DNA of 40,209 nt, from positions 1 through 40,209 of the forward strand of contig CAJMLN010000017.1 of assembly GCA_905214315.1 (NCBI GenBank), given 5' to 3'. The stretch comes from an uncultured bacterium. Its GTDB lineage: Bacteria; Bacillota; Clostridia; Christensenellales; QALW01. Both the position numbers and the translations under genes were made by a program. The notes under the pieces are model-generated. The model was given only the letters and a program-made list of their open reading frames with translations, was not told the DNA's origin and did no database searches. Below, piece by piece: positions 26,232 through 34,784 of the stretch (positions within the stretch are counted from its first letter, which is position 1; every line of letters starts with the position of its first letter).

Positions 26232-28259
26232 TCAGTTCTCCCTCCCCCGCACAATATGATAATAGCTATGAGAAGTAATAAAATACACAATGCTATAGAA
26301 TACCGCAAACACCGCAAAACAAGCGGCAGTAATCACTGCCAGGAGCGCCGTATTGGTAATACCGAATAAGAGCATAAGCTGGGAAATCATCTTAAAGGCA
26401 AACACTACATGAAGCCCTGCGGCAGCTAAGGGTAAGAAAAATACAGTAAGAACCTGGGAATTAATACTGCCGCGTACCTCTTCCTCCGTCATGCCCACTT
26501 TTTGCAGGATATCAAACCGCTGCTGATCCTCATAGCCCTCGGTGATCTGTTTATAATAAATAATCATCACCGCCGCCACAATAAATACTGCCCCCAGAAA
26601 AAGCCCCAGGAAGAAAAAGCCGCCGTTAAGCGCTACAGCATCCTCCTGCTTCTCCGCCAGGGATTCCGCCCCAAAGCGGGGAAACTGTATTTCCTGTTCC
26701 GCCACCTGCCGCTGCAGCGTTCCCACCGCCTCACTGATCTGCCCCTTAACGGCAATCTGTGTTTCCGCGCTGCAGGAAAGATCAAAGCCATAGTAATACT
26801 GGAACTCCGAAGCATTCATTTCATAGGCCGCCTTCTGTACCTGATAAATTCTGGCAAGCACAGCTTCGGAAGCAAAAATATAGTGGCTTGAAACAATATC
26901 CCCCGCATTAAAACCGCTCACTTTAAAATCCTCCGTCTTTTTTACCGTATAGGAGCCGCCGCCTTCAAAGGTAATCGTATCGTAGGGATACGCCGTACGC
27001 GTACAGTAAAGCAGCACTTCGTGCTCTTCCAGCGCTATCTCCGCATGCATAACCCGGTTATACTCCTCAACAGGTAAAAAAAACAGCTGCCGGACATTGG
27101 CATAATCGATAGTATCGTTTACCCGATCCCGGTCAAAAATTACCTGATCTTCCGCAAAATACCCTGAAACGGGCAAAAAACGATACTGCACACTGTTTTC
27201 GGGTGTCTGGCCGTTTTCCAGCAGAACCTTTTCAACAGCGGTATTCACCGCATCTATATATTCCTGGCCATCTCCATAAAGCCGCAAGGTAATATCCCGG
27301 GGATATCTCTGCTGCAAACTGCTGTCTAATCCCACATACAGGCAAGTGGTTGAAGAAAGAATCACCAGCACCATGGTACATAAAATGCAGATAGAAGCCA
27401 ACCCGGCGCCGTTTTTCTTCATACGATATACCATAGAAGAAGCAGAGATAAAATGATTGGTCTTATAGTAATACCTCTTTAATTTTTGCAAAAACCGGCA
27501 AAGCGTAACCGAACCGGCAATAAACAGCAGATAGGTAGCCAGAATAACCAAAATCACCGCCAAAAAGAAAAACACAAGCGTATTGACCGGATCTTCGATT
27601 TTTATGGCAATATAATACGCCGTCGCCAATAAAAGCACCCCTAAAAGCGCGGCCAACCAATTCGCTTTGGGCGGTTTTTCTCCTACCGCCTCACTTTTGA
27701 GCAATTCTATCGGCTTGGAGAGCTGTATCTGCCTCAATGCATTCAGTAAAATCAAAAAAAAGATAACTAAAAATAGCGCTGCTGTGTTCAATGCCGCTCC
27801 TGGAGAAACCGCAAAACTAAAAGTCACACTCCAGCCCAGCATTTTTACCATTAAAAGCTCCGCTGCCTTTGAAAACAGAATTCCCAGCGCAATGCCGCAA
27901 GAAATAGAAACCGCTGCCACAATGCAGCTTTCCCAAAGTAGGATCTTTAAAATATTGCGTTTATTCATCCCCAGAATATTATAAAGTCCGAATTCTTTTT
28001 TTCTTCTCCGAATCAAAAAGGAATTGGTATAAAATAAAAACACAAGGGAAAAGAAGCCTATCACATACGTACCGAACCCAAAAAAACTCTGCAGCATATC
28101 GCCGCCGCGCATGTTCGCTATATTCTCATCTACTGAAAGAAAAGAAATAATATAGTGGATCATTACCATAATCACACAGGTAATAATATAAGGAAGATAC
28201 GTTTTACGGTTTTTTAAAATTCCCCCGCAGGCCAAGCGTGAATAAAATGCCGGTTTCAT
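26232..28259 (-). CDS. bceB: BceB-like FtsX-family ABC permease
   Basis: Membrane subunit of a Bce-type ABC transporter, which senses antimicrobial peptides such as bacitracin and frees their lipid II-cycle targets. The 675 residues have the layout expected for BceB: about ten hydrophobic segments and a large extracellular domain (about 305-520) between the seventh and eighth, containing the basic and aromatic region that recognises the peptide. The GLYNILGMNKRNILKIL and ILQKVGMTEEEVRG stretches are the FtsX-type coupling helices. The start overlaps the ATPase stop as ATGA. The ligand cannot be told from sequence. Confidence 0.92.
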   Translation of the reverse strand: MKPAFYSRLACGGILKNRKTYLPYIITCVIMVMIHYIISFLSVDENIANMRGGDMLQSFFGFGTYVIGFFSLVFLFYTNSFLIRRRKKEFGLYNILGMNKRNILKILLWESCIVAAVSISCGIALGILFSKAAELLMVKMLGWSVTFSFAVSPGAALNTAALFLVIFFLILLNALRQIQLSKPIELLKSEAVGEKPPKANWLAALLGVLLLATAYYIAIKIEDPVNTLVFFFLAVILVILATYLLFIAGSVTLCRFLQKLKRYYYKTNHFISASSMVYRMKKNGAGLASICILCTMVLVILSSTTCLYVGLDSSLQQRYPRDITLRLYGDGQEYIDAVNTAVEKVLLENGQTPENSVQYRFLPVSGYFAEDQVIFDRDRVNDTIDYANVRQLFFLPVEEYNRVMHAEIALEEHEVLLYCTRTAYPYDTITFEGGGSYTVKKTEDFKVSGFNAGDIVSSHYIFASEAVLARIYQVQKAAYEMNASEFQYYYGFDLSCSAETQIAVKGQISEAVGTLQRQVAEQEIQFPRFGAESLAEKQEDAVALNGGFFFLGLFLGAVFIVAAVMIIYYKQITEGYEDQQRFDILQKVGMTEEEVRGSINSQVLTVFFLPLAAAGLHVVFAFKMISQLMLLFGITNTALLAVITAACFAVFAVFYSIVYFITSHSYYHIVRGREN

Positions 28260-29020
28260 TTCTCTTCACCACCTGTTGCAAGCACCGTAAGCGCATCCGA
28301 TATTTTTTGGTACAGCTCCTCATTGCCGGAATTGCCGCGGTATATCTGATGAAAAACCCGACCATCCTTGATAAACAGCACCCGTCCTGCATGGCTGGCG
28401 GCTTTTACCGAATGCGTCACCATTAAAATTGTCTGTCCGTCGTAATTGATATCTGCAAACAGCTGCAGTAATTCATCGGTAGCCTTGGAATCCAATGCTC
28501 CGGTAGGTTCATCAGCCAAAAGAAGTTCCGGGTTGTTTATTAGCGCCCGCGCGACAGCCGCACGCTGCTTCTGTCCGCCGGAAACCTCGTACGGATACTT
28601 TTTCATCAATTCCGAAATTCCTAACTTGGCTGCAAGCGGTCTTAAATAGCGGTTCATTTCCTCATAGGATTTTCCCGCAAGCACCAGCGGAAGAAAGATA
28701 TTATCCTGCAGGGTAAACGTATCCAGCAAATTAAAATCCTGAAACACAAACCCCAAATTATCCCGCCGAAAAGCGGCAATATCCTTTTCCTTAATGCCGG
28801 AAAGAGGCCTTCCACCGAGGATAACCTCTCCCTCGGTGGGCTTATCCAAAGCGGCCAAGATATTCAACAGCGTTGTCTTGCCACTGCCGGACTCCCCCAT
28901 AATTGCAACATATTCTCCTTTTTCAACAGAAAAAGAAACCTCTGAAAGCGCCTGAACCTGGTTTCCGCCAAGCCTGGTAGTATAGATCTTTTTCAGGCTT
29001 TTCACTTCTAAAATCGCCAT
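28256..29020 (-). CDS. bceA: BceA-like ABC transporter ATPase
   Basis: A 254-residue ATPase of the MacB/LolD/BceA class and partner of the adjacent FtsX-type permease. Walker A is GESGSGKT (about 38-45), the Q-loop is GFVFQDFNLL, the signature is VSGGQKQR (about 145) and Walker B is LLLADEPTGALD (about 165). The permease start overlaps its stop as ATGA. A 107-base gap with a BceR-type operator and a -10 box lies upstream, so bceAB can be induced independently of bceRS. An AGGA ribosome site precedes the ATG. Confidence 0.94.
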   Translation of the reverse strand: MAILEVKSLKKIYTTRLGGNQVQALSEVSFSVEKGEYVAIMGESGSGKTTLLNILAALDKPTEGEVILGGRPLSGIKEKDIAAFRRDNLGFVFQDFNLLDTFTLQDNIFLPLVLAGKSYEEMNRYLRPLAAKLGISELMKKYPYEVSGGQKQRAAVARALINNPELLLADEPTGALDSKATDELLQLFADINYDGQTILMVTHSVKAASHAGRVLFIKDGRVFHQIYRGNSGNEELYQKISDALTVLATGGEEK

Positions 29021-29050
29021 ATGCTTTTATCCTCCGATTGATTTTTGCTT

Positions 29051-29078
29051 AGTATACCACGCGAAGGCAAAAAGCAAA
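29051..29078 (-). promoter_or_regulatory. Probable promoter of bceAB
   Basis: On the minus strand TATACT (29056-29051) is a good -10 box about 30 bases before bceA. The -35 (TTTGCT, 29078-29073, 16-base spacer) is poor, as expected for an activator-dependent promoter. Confidence 0.5.
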
Positions 29079-29110
29079 ATTCAACGGCATTACAAATACT
29101 CCCTGAAAAG

Positions 29111-29124
29111 TGACATTACTGTAA
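29111..29124 (-). promoter_or_regulatory. BceR-type binding site
   Basis: On the minus strand the sequence is TTACA-GTAA-TGTCA, an inverted repeat that fits the Bacillus BceR-like consensus TNACA-N4-TGTAA with one change. It sits just after the bceS stop codon and about 55 bases upstream of the bceA -10 box. Confidence 0.65.
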
Positions 29125-29127
29125 GCC

Positions 29128-30126
29128 TTACTCCGCCTGCAGCGCATACGGCGTCATATCCACGGTAAACACCGTCCCCTGATTCTGTACTGATTCCACC
29201 GTTATCCGATGTCCCAGGCGATCCGCCGCTTTTTTTACCAGATACAAGCCGATACCGGTAGATTTTTTATCGGCGCGTCCGTTATAGCCGGTAAAGCCCT
29301 TTTCAAAGATTCTTGCCGTATCCTCCGGTGCGATGCCGATACCGGTATCTGCTATTTTTAAAACCGTTCCTTCTGCCGAAATGGTAACGCAGCCTTCCTT
29401 TGTATATTTTACCGCATTGGAAAGCAGCTGTTCTATGATAAAGGAAAGCCATTTTTCATCCGTTAAAGCCCGGGCATCTGTCCCCGGATATTCCAGGCGT
29501 ACGCGCCCGTATACAAACTGCGCAGCATATTTCCGCACCGAGGCGCGAATAATCGGATCCAGTGGATATTCCTTTAGTACAAGATCGGAAACATCCTCTT
29601 CCAAACGAATATAGCACAGGGCCATTTCCGCATACTGCTCAACCCGGAACAACTCCGAAAGCAGCGCCCGGTTTTCCGGGATATCACCGGATTGCAGAAT
29701 CAGCTGCATGACGGCGATCGGCGCTTTGATCTGGTGAATCCACGCCGCATAATATTCCTCTTTCTCCTTTTTCTGCTGCCGGTACAGCGTAAGCCGCTCG
29801 CGCGTTTCTCTTCCCAAACAGCCGAGGAGCTCTGTATAATCCTGTTCTATCAAATCCTTCGCCGCGGGCAGTGCCTCGGCAAGAACAGAAATATCGTGCT
29901 TTAAATTCTGCAGCTGCTTATGCTTTTTCCGGAATCTAAAAAAACCGGTAAAAAACAACACCCCTGAAAAGAAAACACATAAAAGCAGCGGATACCATAC
30001 CGCTTTCCATTCTATGCCGTAGAGAAAAAACAAAACGAAAAAGATTGCCGTGCATGCCGCCGCCCACAGTAAAAAGCTGCCGCAATGCCGGATATAACCA
30101 AAGAATATCGATGTGCTTTTTCTCAT
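29128..30126 (-). CDS. bceS: BceS-like intramembrane-sensing histidine kinase
   Basis: A 332-residue sensor kinase. Two membrane helices near the N-terminus (about 17-37 and 44-63) have only a very short outer loop, the hallmark of BceS kinases, which are switched on through the BceAB transporter rather than by ligand. The phospho-acceptor is His131 in WIHQIKAPIAVM. The ATP-binding boxes follow: N-box LLSNAVKYT, G1 DTGIGIAPED, F-box IFEKGFTG and G2 STGIGLYLVKK. The ATG directly follows the bceR stop with GGAGGGGAG inside bceR, so the two are coupled. Confidence 0.93.
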   Translation of the reverse strand: MRKSTSIFFGYIRHCGSFLLWAAACTAIFFVLFFLYGIEWKAVWYPLLLCVFFSGVLFFTGFFRFRKKHKQLQNLKHDISVLAEALPAAKDLIEQDYTELLGCLGRETRERLTLYRQQKKEKEEYYAAWIHQIKAPIAVMQLILQSGDIPENRALLSELFRVEQYAEMALCYIRLEEDVSDLVLKEYPLDPIIRASVRKYAAQFVYGRVRLEYPGTDARALTDEKWLSFIIEQLLSNAVKYTKEGCVTISAEGTVLKIADTGIGIAPEDTARIFEKGFTGYNGRADKKSTGIGLYLVKKAADRLGHRITVESVQNQGTVFTVDMTPYALQAE

Positions 30127-30807
30127 CTATGTCTCCCCTCCCACAATATAACCCGCGCCGGTCTTGGTCAAAATAAAATTTTCAAGACCGATTCCCTCCA
30201 ACTTTTTGCGCAGTCTGGCCACATTTACATTCAGGGTATTTTCCTCCACATAGCAATCCGTTTCCCACAGGCGGATCATCAGCGTTTCCCGGCTCACAAT
30301 TTTTCCTTTATTCTCCATCAGCGTTGTTAGAATCCGAAATTCATTTTTGCTAAGCTCTAATTTCTTATCCTGATACATAAGGCTGGCGTCATTCAGGTTC
30401 AGTACCGCGCCCCTGTGCTCCAGCACTGGAACCTTCCCCGCCATATCGTAGGTGCGCCGGAGCAGAGCCTGCACCTTGGCCATAAGCACATTCAGTTCAA
30501 AGGGCTTAGCAATAAAATCATCACCGCCCATATTCATGGCCATCACAATGTTCATGTCATCCGATGCCGAGGAAATAAACATAATCGGTACATTGGAGAT
30601 CTTCCGCAGCTCACCGCACCAGTAATAACCGTTATAAAACGGCAGCATAACATCTATCAGCACCATATGCGGATCAAACTGCATAAAAAAAGAAACAACA
30701 TTCTGAAAATCGGTTACAAATTCCGCCTGATTTCCCCATGCCTCCATTTGCTTTTTCATCGCCGCGGCCATGGAAAGATCGTCTTCTATAATCATAATTT
30801 TATACAT
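30127..30807 (-). CDS. bceR: BceR-like response regulator (OmpR family)
   Basis: A 226-residue regulator with a receiver domain (1-120) and a winged-helix DNA-binding domain (about 130-224). The acidic pair D9/D10, phospho-acceptor Asp52 (LIDVMLP) and the conserved Lys in AKPFE are present. The DNA-binding part has LSKNEFRILTTLMENKGKIVSRE and VNVARLRKKLEGIG, typical of OmpR/BceR. It is first in the bceRS transcript from its own promoter and probably acts on the site at 29111-29124. Confidence 0.94.
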   Translation of the reverse strand: MYKIMIIEDDLSMAAAMKKQMEAWGNQAEFVTDFQNVVSFFMQFDPHMVLIDVMLPFYNGYYWCGELRKISNVPIMFISSASDDMNIVMAMNMGGDDFIAKPFELNVLMAKVQALLRRTYDMAGKVPVLEHRGAVLNLNDASLMYQDKKLELSKNEFRILTTLMENKGKIVSRETLMIRLWETDCYVEENTLNVNVARLRKKLEGIGLENFILTKTGAGYIVGGET

Positions 30808-30848
30808 AAAACAAATTCCTTTACGCTGTACTGTGATTGCCCGTATTT

Positions 30849-30877
30849 ATTATAACACAAATATAAATTGGAATCAA
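30849..30877 (-). promoter_or_regulatory. Sigma-A promoter of bceRS
   Basis: On the minus strand: TTGATT (30877-30872), a 17-base spacer and a perfect TATAAT (30854-30849), about 40 bases before bceR. Confidence 0.7.
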
Positions 30878-30914
30878 AACCGGATATTCCATATAAGCTT
30901 TTTCCATATACAGC

Positions 30915-30944
30915 AAAACCCCCTGCAAAAATGCAGGAGGTTTT
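30915..30944 (-). terminator. Intrinsic terminator after the GH127-like gene
   Basis: A 13-bp stem (30915-30927 with 30932-30944, one G-U pair) closes a 4-base loop and ends in TTTT on the minus strand. It starts 14 bases after the stop codon of the glycosidase gene. Confidence 0.8.
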
Positions 30945-30957
30945 ATGCGTTTTATTT

Positions 30958-32940
30958 TTATTTCTTCCAGTATTCTCTTGTAGGAAGCCAACAGGCGTAT
31001 TTGGAATGTTCATCCCAGGTTTTTCCCGCGGAGGAATAATCAATAACGGTAAATGGTCTACCATGGTTCTGCGGAACCGAAAATTCCACTACCGTATCAA
31101 ACCCCGCCTTGTGGGAAGGCATTAATTCTACAACACCGTCTTTATCAAAGCACACATCTACCGCTTCGTCCACGGTACCATCCAGCTGCGCGTCACGGGC
31201 AAGAATCAAAGGACCGCGGCGCAGCGCCACATGAAATTTTGCTTCCGGTGTTTCCTCCACTACCCGCGGAACAACATAGTTTTGCACCCACTGAATATCC
31301 ACAAAAATAACATCCCTTGGGTTGGAAACAGGCTTCAATATCCGAGCACGCATATCCAGTTCCAGAACAATGCTGTCGCCGTTCTGCCAGGTACGCCTGA
31401 TTGGCGTATATCCGGCAGATACCTCTGTTTCCTGTCCGTTGACAGTAAGCACCGTTTTCTCACTCCAGGCCGGGATCCGCAGCCGGATTTCAAATTTCTC
31501 CGCCTGTGCAAGCGCCAGCCGGATCTCCACGCGCCCCTGCACGGGATATTCCGTTTTCGTTTGCAGAAGCACCTTCTGTCCGGAGGGCGTAAGCGTTTCC
31601 ACCTGTCCGGGAATATACAGGTTGACTGCCATTCCATCTTTGCTCAGCATAGACGCCATTTTCGCGATCATACCCGTTCCAGCAGCGCCGATGCAGGCGC
31701 AGCAGCCGTAATAGTGATGATCCGGCATGACCTTCAGTCCGCCGATGCCGCGGCCGCGGGTATTGGGCAGCAGAGAGCTGTAGCTGTCAAACGGCAAAGA
31801 CTCCAGCACGGCGTCCGGATAGCGGTCAAGCACAAACTTATCGGTATTGCCGCGCGTATTCACCGCTCCGAGATACGCATTATACAGCGACTGCTCAAAG
31901 CAATCGGCAAAAGACGCCTCCCCCGATACAGCCAAAAGCTGCAGGCAGAATTTCATCCAGGTAACGGTAACGCAGGTCTCCTGCATAATGCCCGCATATG
32001 CGGTATCCGTCTGCCGGGCAGCGGCGTGATCCAGATACTCATGCGTACAGCCCGCGCTGCCAATAATCGTAATATCCGTTTTCATCAAACGGCGGCCGAA
32101 ATTCAGTACAGCCGTTTTATATTTTTCCACGCCCGTGGCACGATAATATTCCAGCAGCCCCTCAAAGCAGGAGATTAACTCATACGCTTTTGTAATCGGA
32201 TACTGGTATGGATCCGTTTTATCCTCATAAGCCAATTCAAATACATTTGCGATGCTGGTACCGCCCTCTTCTACGATGTACCGGGCAAAATCAAGATATT
32301 TTTTCTCCCCCGTCAGATCAAACAGCCGTACCACAGGCTCCAGCAAAGAAGACGCCGCCAGTCCGCGCCAATAATTCGTACTCTCGGTAATCGGCAGTTT
32401 TCCCTCCTGCCGCGGGCCGATCTTCGCCATAATCGCATCCGTCTGCATGCGCATGGACGCAAGAAGCCGTGCTTTCAGGGATTCATCCCTGCAGATTTCC
32501 ATAAAATACTGCATTCCCAGCAGCACATACTTGCGGCACCACAGATCCCAGCCGTCCAGCTCGCCTTCCTCAGCGTAAGAGGATATTCTGCCCGAATCGT
32601 CAGCGGCACCCAGCATATCCTCCGCCGTTTGACAAAGCAAACGATAGAGCTCTTCATTTTTCGTATACGCATAGGTAAATGCCGCGCCGCGCATCATTTT
32701 GCCCCAGTATTCGCCCCGCCAGCCCTTGTCGGCCGTATCGGAAAATACGCGGAACTGCTCTACAAATCTCTGCCAAAGCACGGGATCCAGCAGCTGGATC
32801 TCTTCAATATACCGAATGGTTTTATCCAAATGCCCTTGAAACTGCATTTTTGCCTTTTCATCGATAAAAAATACATCCGTATCGATTCTTTTGGCATTTA
32901 CCGAGCCCTTAGGATATAAATTTTCAACTGTTTTATTCAT
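30958..32940 (-). CDS. GH127-like (DUF1680) beta-L-arabinofuranosidase family protein
   Basis: A 660-residue predicted cytoplasmic glycosidase with no signal peptide. The helical (alpha/alpha)6 region covers about 60-420, followed by beta domains. The zinc and nucleophile motif known from HypBA1 (Glu338, Cys340, Cys417 and Cys418) is matched by E321 and C323 in QETC and C413/C414 in YGCCAC. E301 (THEYLD) is the likely acid/base, although its distance to E321 is 20 rather than 16 residues. HypBA1 removes beta-1,2-linked arabinofuranose; other members of this family group have different substrates, so specificity is open. It follows the DUF4886 gene by 44 bases with AGAAAGG before the ATG and probably shares its transcript. 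Confidence 0.85.
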   Translation of the reverse strand: MNKTVENLYPKGSVNAKRIDTDVFFIDEKAKMQFQGHLDKTIRYIEEIQLLDPVLWQRFVEQFRVFSDTADKGWRGEYWGKMMRGAAFTYAYTKNEELYRLLCQTAEDMLGAADDSGRISSYAEEGELDGWDLWCRKYVLLGMQYFMEICRDESLKARLLASMRMQTDAIMAKIGPRQEGKLPITESTNYWRGLAASSLLEPVVRLFDLTGEKKYLDFARYIVEEGGTSIANVFELAYEDKTDPYQYPITKAYELISCFEGLLEYYRATGVEKYKTAVLNFGRRLMKTDITIIGSAGCTHEYLDHAAARQTDTAYAGIMQETCVTVTWMKFCLQLLAVSGEASFADCFEQSLYNAYLGAVNTRGNTDKFVLDRYPDAVLESLPFDSYSSLLPNTRGRGIGGLKVMPDHHYYGCCACIGAAGTGMIAKMASMLSKDGMAVNLYIPGQVETLTPSGQKVLLQTKTEYPVQGRVEIRLALAQAEKFEIRLRIPAWSEKTVLTVNGQETEVSAGYTPIRRTWQNGDSIVLELDMRARILKPVSNPRDVIFVDIQWVQNYVVPRVVEETPEAKFHVALRRGPLILARDAQLDGTVDEAVDVCFDKDGVVELMPSHKAGFDTVVEFSVPQNHGRPFTVIDYSSAGKTWDEHSKYACWLPTREYWKK

Positions 32941-32984
32941 TATAACAACCTTTCTCTTATCTCACTGCCGCATGGCAGTTCTTA

Positions 32985-33698
32985 TCATTCCACATTTTTC
33001 CGGATTACCTCTATCAGCCGAAAATCCGTACTTTCCGGCATAAAGCGAACCGCCTGTGTACTCTTTCCGGTAAAGAACGCATACCAAACAAGTCCAGCGG
33101 CATAACGGCCGTAATCCAAGGAAAGATGGAAGCCGTCGCGTGTTAAAGACAGACCGCCCTCTTCCATGCAAAACTCTTTTACGCCGCGCAGCTTTTGAAC
33201 GGCATCCCCGACGCATATTACAGGAAGCGAATATTTTTGTGCAAAAGCTCCTGTTACCCGCACAATTTCCTCATACATTTTTTCCTGGCTGCAGCTATAA
33301 TACGGAAAACCTCCATGCGTACAACCGGGGTCATAGGCCCAGGTGCGGTGAAAAGCGATTTTAACATCCTTTTTCAATTCTTTTATATAACGAACAATAT
33401 TCCCCATATAAGGCTCATAAGTATCCTCCCGCCCCGTCCAATAGCTTACCTGCTGAATGGTAACCCAATCCCAATCCTCTTTGAAAAGCGCCTGTCGAAT
33501 TGAAATATCCTCCAGCTTCTGCGCATCCGCTTCATAGGCATACAGCGGTGCGTCCGCAACGATATTATTCCAATGCATCTCCAGACTGCATCCGCCGATA
33601 TAACAGTTCCGCGAAAGAATCTCTCCCTCTGCAATCGCCTGCAGATACCGCGTGGCATCCTGTGAAAAGCTGTTGCCGATGCTGAGCACTTTAACCAT
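32985..33698 (-). CDS. DUF4886 SGNH-hydrolase-like protein
   Basis: A 237-residue protein with no signal peptide. SGNH block I is GNSFSQDATRY (catalytic Ser near residue 9), block II/III is around YIGGCSLEMHWNN, and block V is RDGFHLSLDYGRYA (Asp and His near 195-199). The layout matches DUF4886, often found beside glycan-degrading enzymes and inferred to remove acyl groups from sugars. Together with the GH127-like gene it suggests use of an acetylated, arabinose- or galactose-type side chain. ATG with GGGAGA at 6 bases. Confidence 0.8.
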   Translation of the reverse strand: MVKVLSIGNSFSQDATRYLQAIAEGEILSRNCYIGGCSLEMHWNNIVADAPLYAYEADAQKLEDISIRQALFKEDWDWVTIQQVSYWTGREDTYEPYMGNIVRYIKELKKDVKIAFHRTWAYDPGCTHGGFPYYSCSQEKMYEEIVRVTGAFAQKYSLPVICVGDAVQKLRGVKEFCMEEGGLSLTRDGFHLSLDYGRYAAGLVWYAFFTGKSTQAVRFMPESTDFRLIEVIRKNVE

Positions 33699-33737
33699 AT
33701 ACGTCTCCCTTATAACACCGCAGGATATACAATATGT

Positions 33738-33763
33738 CCGCGGCTGTTTTACAAGCCCGCGCC
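33738..33763 (-). terminator. Weak GC-rich hairpin between the amidase and DUF4886 genes
   Basis: An imperfect stem (CGCGG with CCGCG plus two more pairs after a bulge) lies in the 72-base gap, without a T-run. It may slow or end amidase transcripts but is not a convincing terminator. Confidence 0.3.
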
Positions 33764-33770
33764 GAAACCG

Positions 33771-34697
33771 TCAGCCAAAATAGGCGTCAATACCGTCGGC
33801 AATTCCCCGGGCCGCCGCCGGAGCAAAGTCCTCCTCCGCCATGGCAAGATCATCCTCCAAATTGCTCATATACCCCATCTCCAGCGTTGAAGACGGCACC
33901 TTACACCAATTGATTCCCGTCATCGTATCGGTTTCCCAAACAGCATTTCCTTTTTGTTTTGGAATCTGTGTGCTCCGGCAATAGCCCTGCAGAACCGTTT
34001 CCGAAAGCCTTCGGCTGGCTTCATACTGCTGCGTATAAGGATTCGTTCTGCTCTGGCATACCATCATAGCTCCCCTGACCGATGGATCCTCGGAGCCGTT
34101 TGCATGAATCCGCAAAAAAATATCAGCGCCGGCAGCATTGGCCATTTCCGCGCGTTCTTTATTGGAAACCGGCGCATCGTTCGTCGTACGAATCATATAT
34201 ACCGAATAACCTCTGTTAAGAAGCTCCTCGCGAAGAGCCAGCGAAACAGTTAAATTCAGCTGATATTCCGGCACACGCGTAGCCTTTCCCGCCGTACCGC
34301 TGGAGAGCTTTGCCTTCTGTACGGATGAACCGGGTCCATTGGGCTCCTTTTCCGAAATTCCCTGCTGCTGATGCCCGGCATCAATTGCTACCAGATATCG
34401 TGCGTTTTCCCCTCTTCCGGCATAAAAAACACCTATTGTTTTTTTCTGTGCAGAGGCTGTCGCCGTCGGCAAAGGTGAAAACTCAGCAGGAAAAGAGGAG
34501 GGTGAAACAATAGGCGCGGTTTGCCCGTCTATTCCCGCAGGCGTTATTTCCCCATGAAGCGAACCTGGCATTTGTGTAGATATTTCCGTAACAGAAGCAG
34601 ATTGCGTATACGAAAACTCCTCTGCAGCATCGTTTACCTCTGCACCACAGCCGCAAAAGAACAGAAAAATCACCGTTACTGCAAGCAGTTTTTTCAT
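33771..34697 (-). CDS. N-acetylmuramoyl-L-alanine amidase (Amidase_3) lipoprotein
   Basis: A 308-residue cell-wall hydrolase that cuts the amide bond between muramic acid and the stem peptide. The lipoprotein signal ends at Cys17 (FFCGC). A Ser/Thr/Pro-rich linker (about 25-90) follows, then the Amidase_3 zinc fold with H109 (IDAGHQQQG), E144 (VPEYQLNL), H198 (RIHANGS) and catalytic E273 (LEMGYMSN). All ligands are intact. It has its own strong promoter. The QQQGISEKEPNGPGSS stretch after the first His is the usual variant in spore-forming Clostridia. A role in cell separation, recycling or spore-wall remodelling is inferred only. Confidence 0.92.
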   Translation of the reverse strand: MKKLLAVTVIFLFFCGCGAEVNDAAEEFSYTQSASVTEISTQMPGSLHGEITPAGIDGQTAPIVSPSSFPAEFSPLPTATASAQKKTIGVFYAGRGENARYLVAIDAGHQQQGISEKEPNGPGSSVQKAKLSSGTAGKATRVPEYQLNLTVSLALREELLNRGYSVYMIRTTNDAPVSNKERAEMANAAGADIFLRIHANGSEDPSVRGAMMVCQSRTNPYTQQYEASRRLSETVLQGYCRSTQIPKQKGNAVWETDTMTGINWCKVPSSTLEMGYMSNLEDDLAMAEEDFAPAAARGIADGIDAYFG

Positions 34698-34728
34698 AAA
34701 AACCCTTTCTTTGGTTGTTTTCCTTAGT

Positions 34729-34757
34729 ATTATAGCGCATTTCTTTTAATTTTTCAA
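34729..34757 (-). promoter_or_regulatory. Sigma-A promoter of the amidase gene
   Basis: On the minus strand: TTGAAA (34757-34752), a 17-base spacer and a perfect TATAAT (34734-34729), about 32 bases before the ATG at 34697. Confidence 0.75.
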
Positions 34758-34784
34758 GATTTTTCTGTTAAATGATATGCTGAT

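Noticed and set aside
30850..30957. Second BceR operator in front of bceR
   Set aside because: The closest stretch (TCACAGTACAGCG) lacks the second half-site.
31231..32178. Plus-strand ORF of 315 codons opposite the GH127-like gene
   Set aside because: Antisense shadow, His/Arg/Gln-rich, with no domain or ribosome site.
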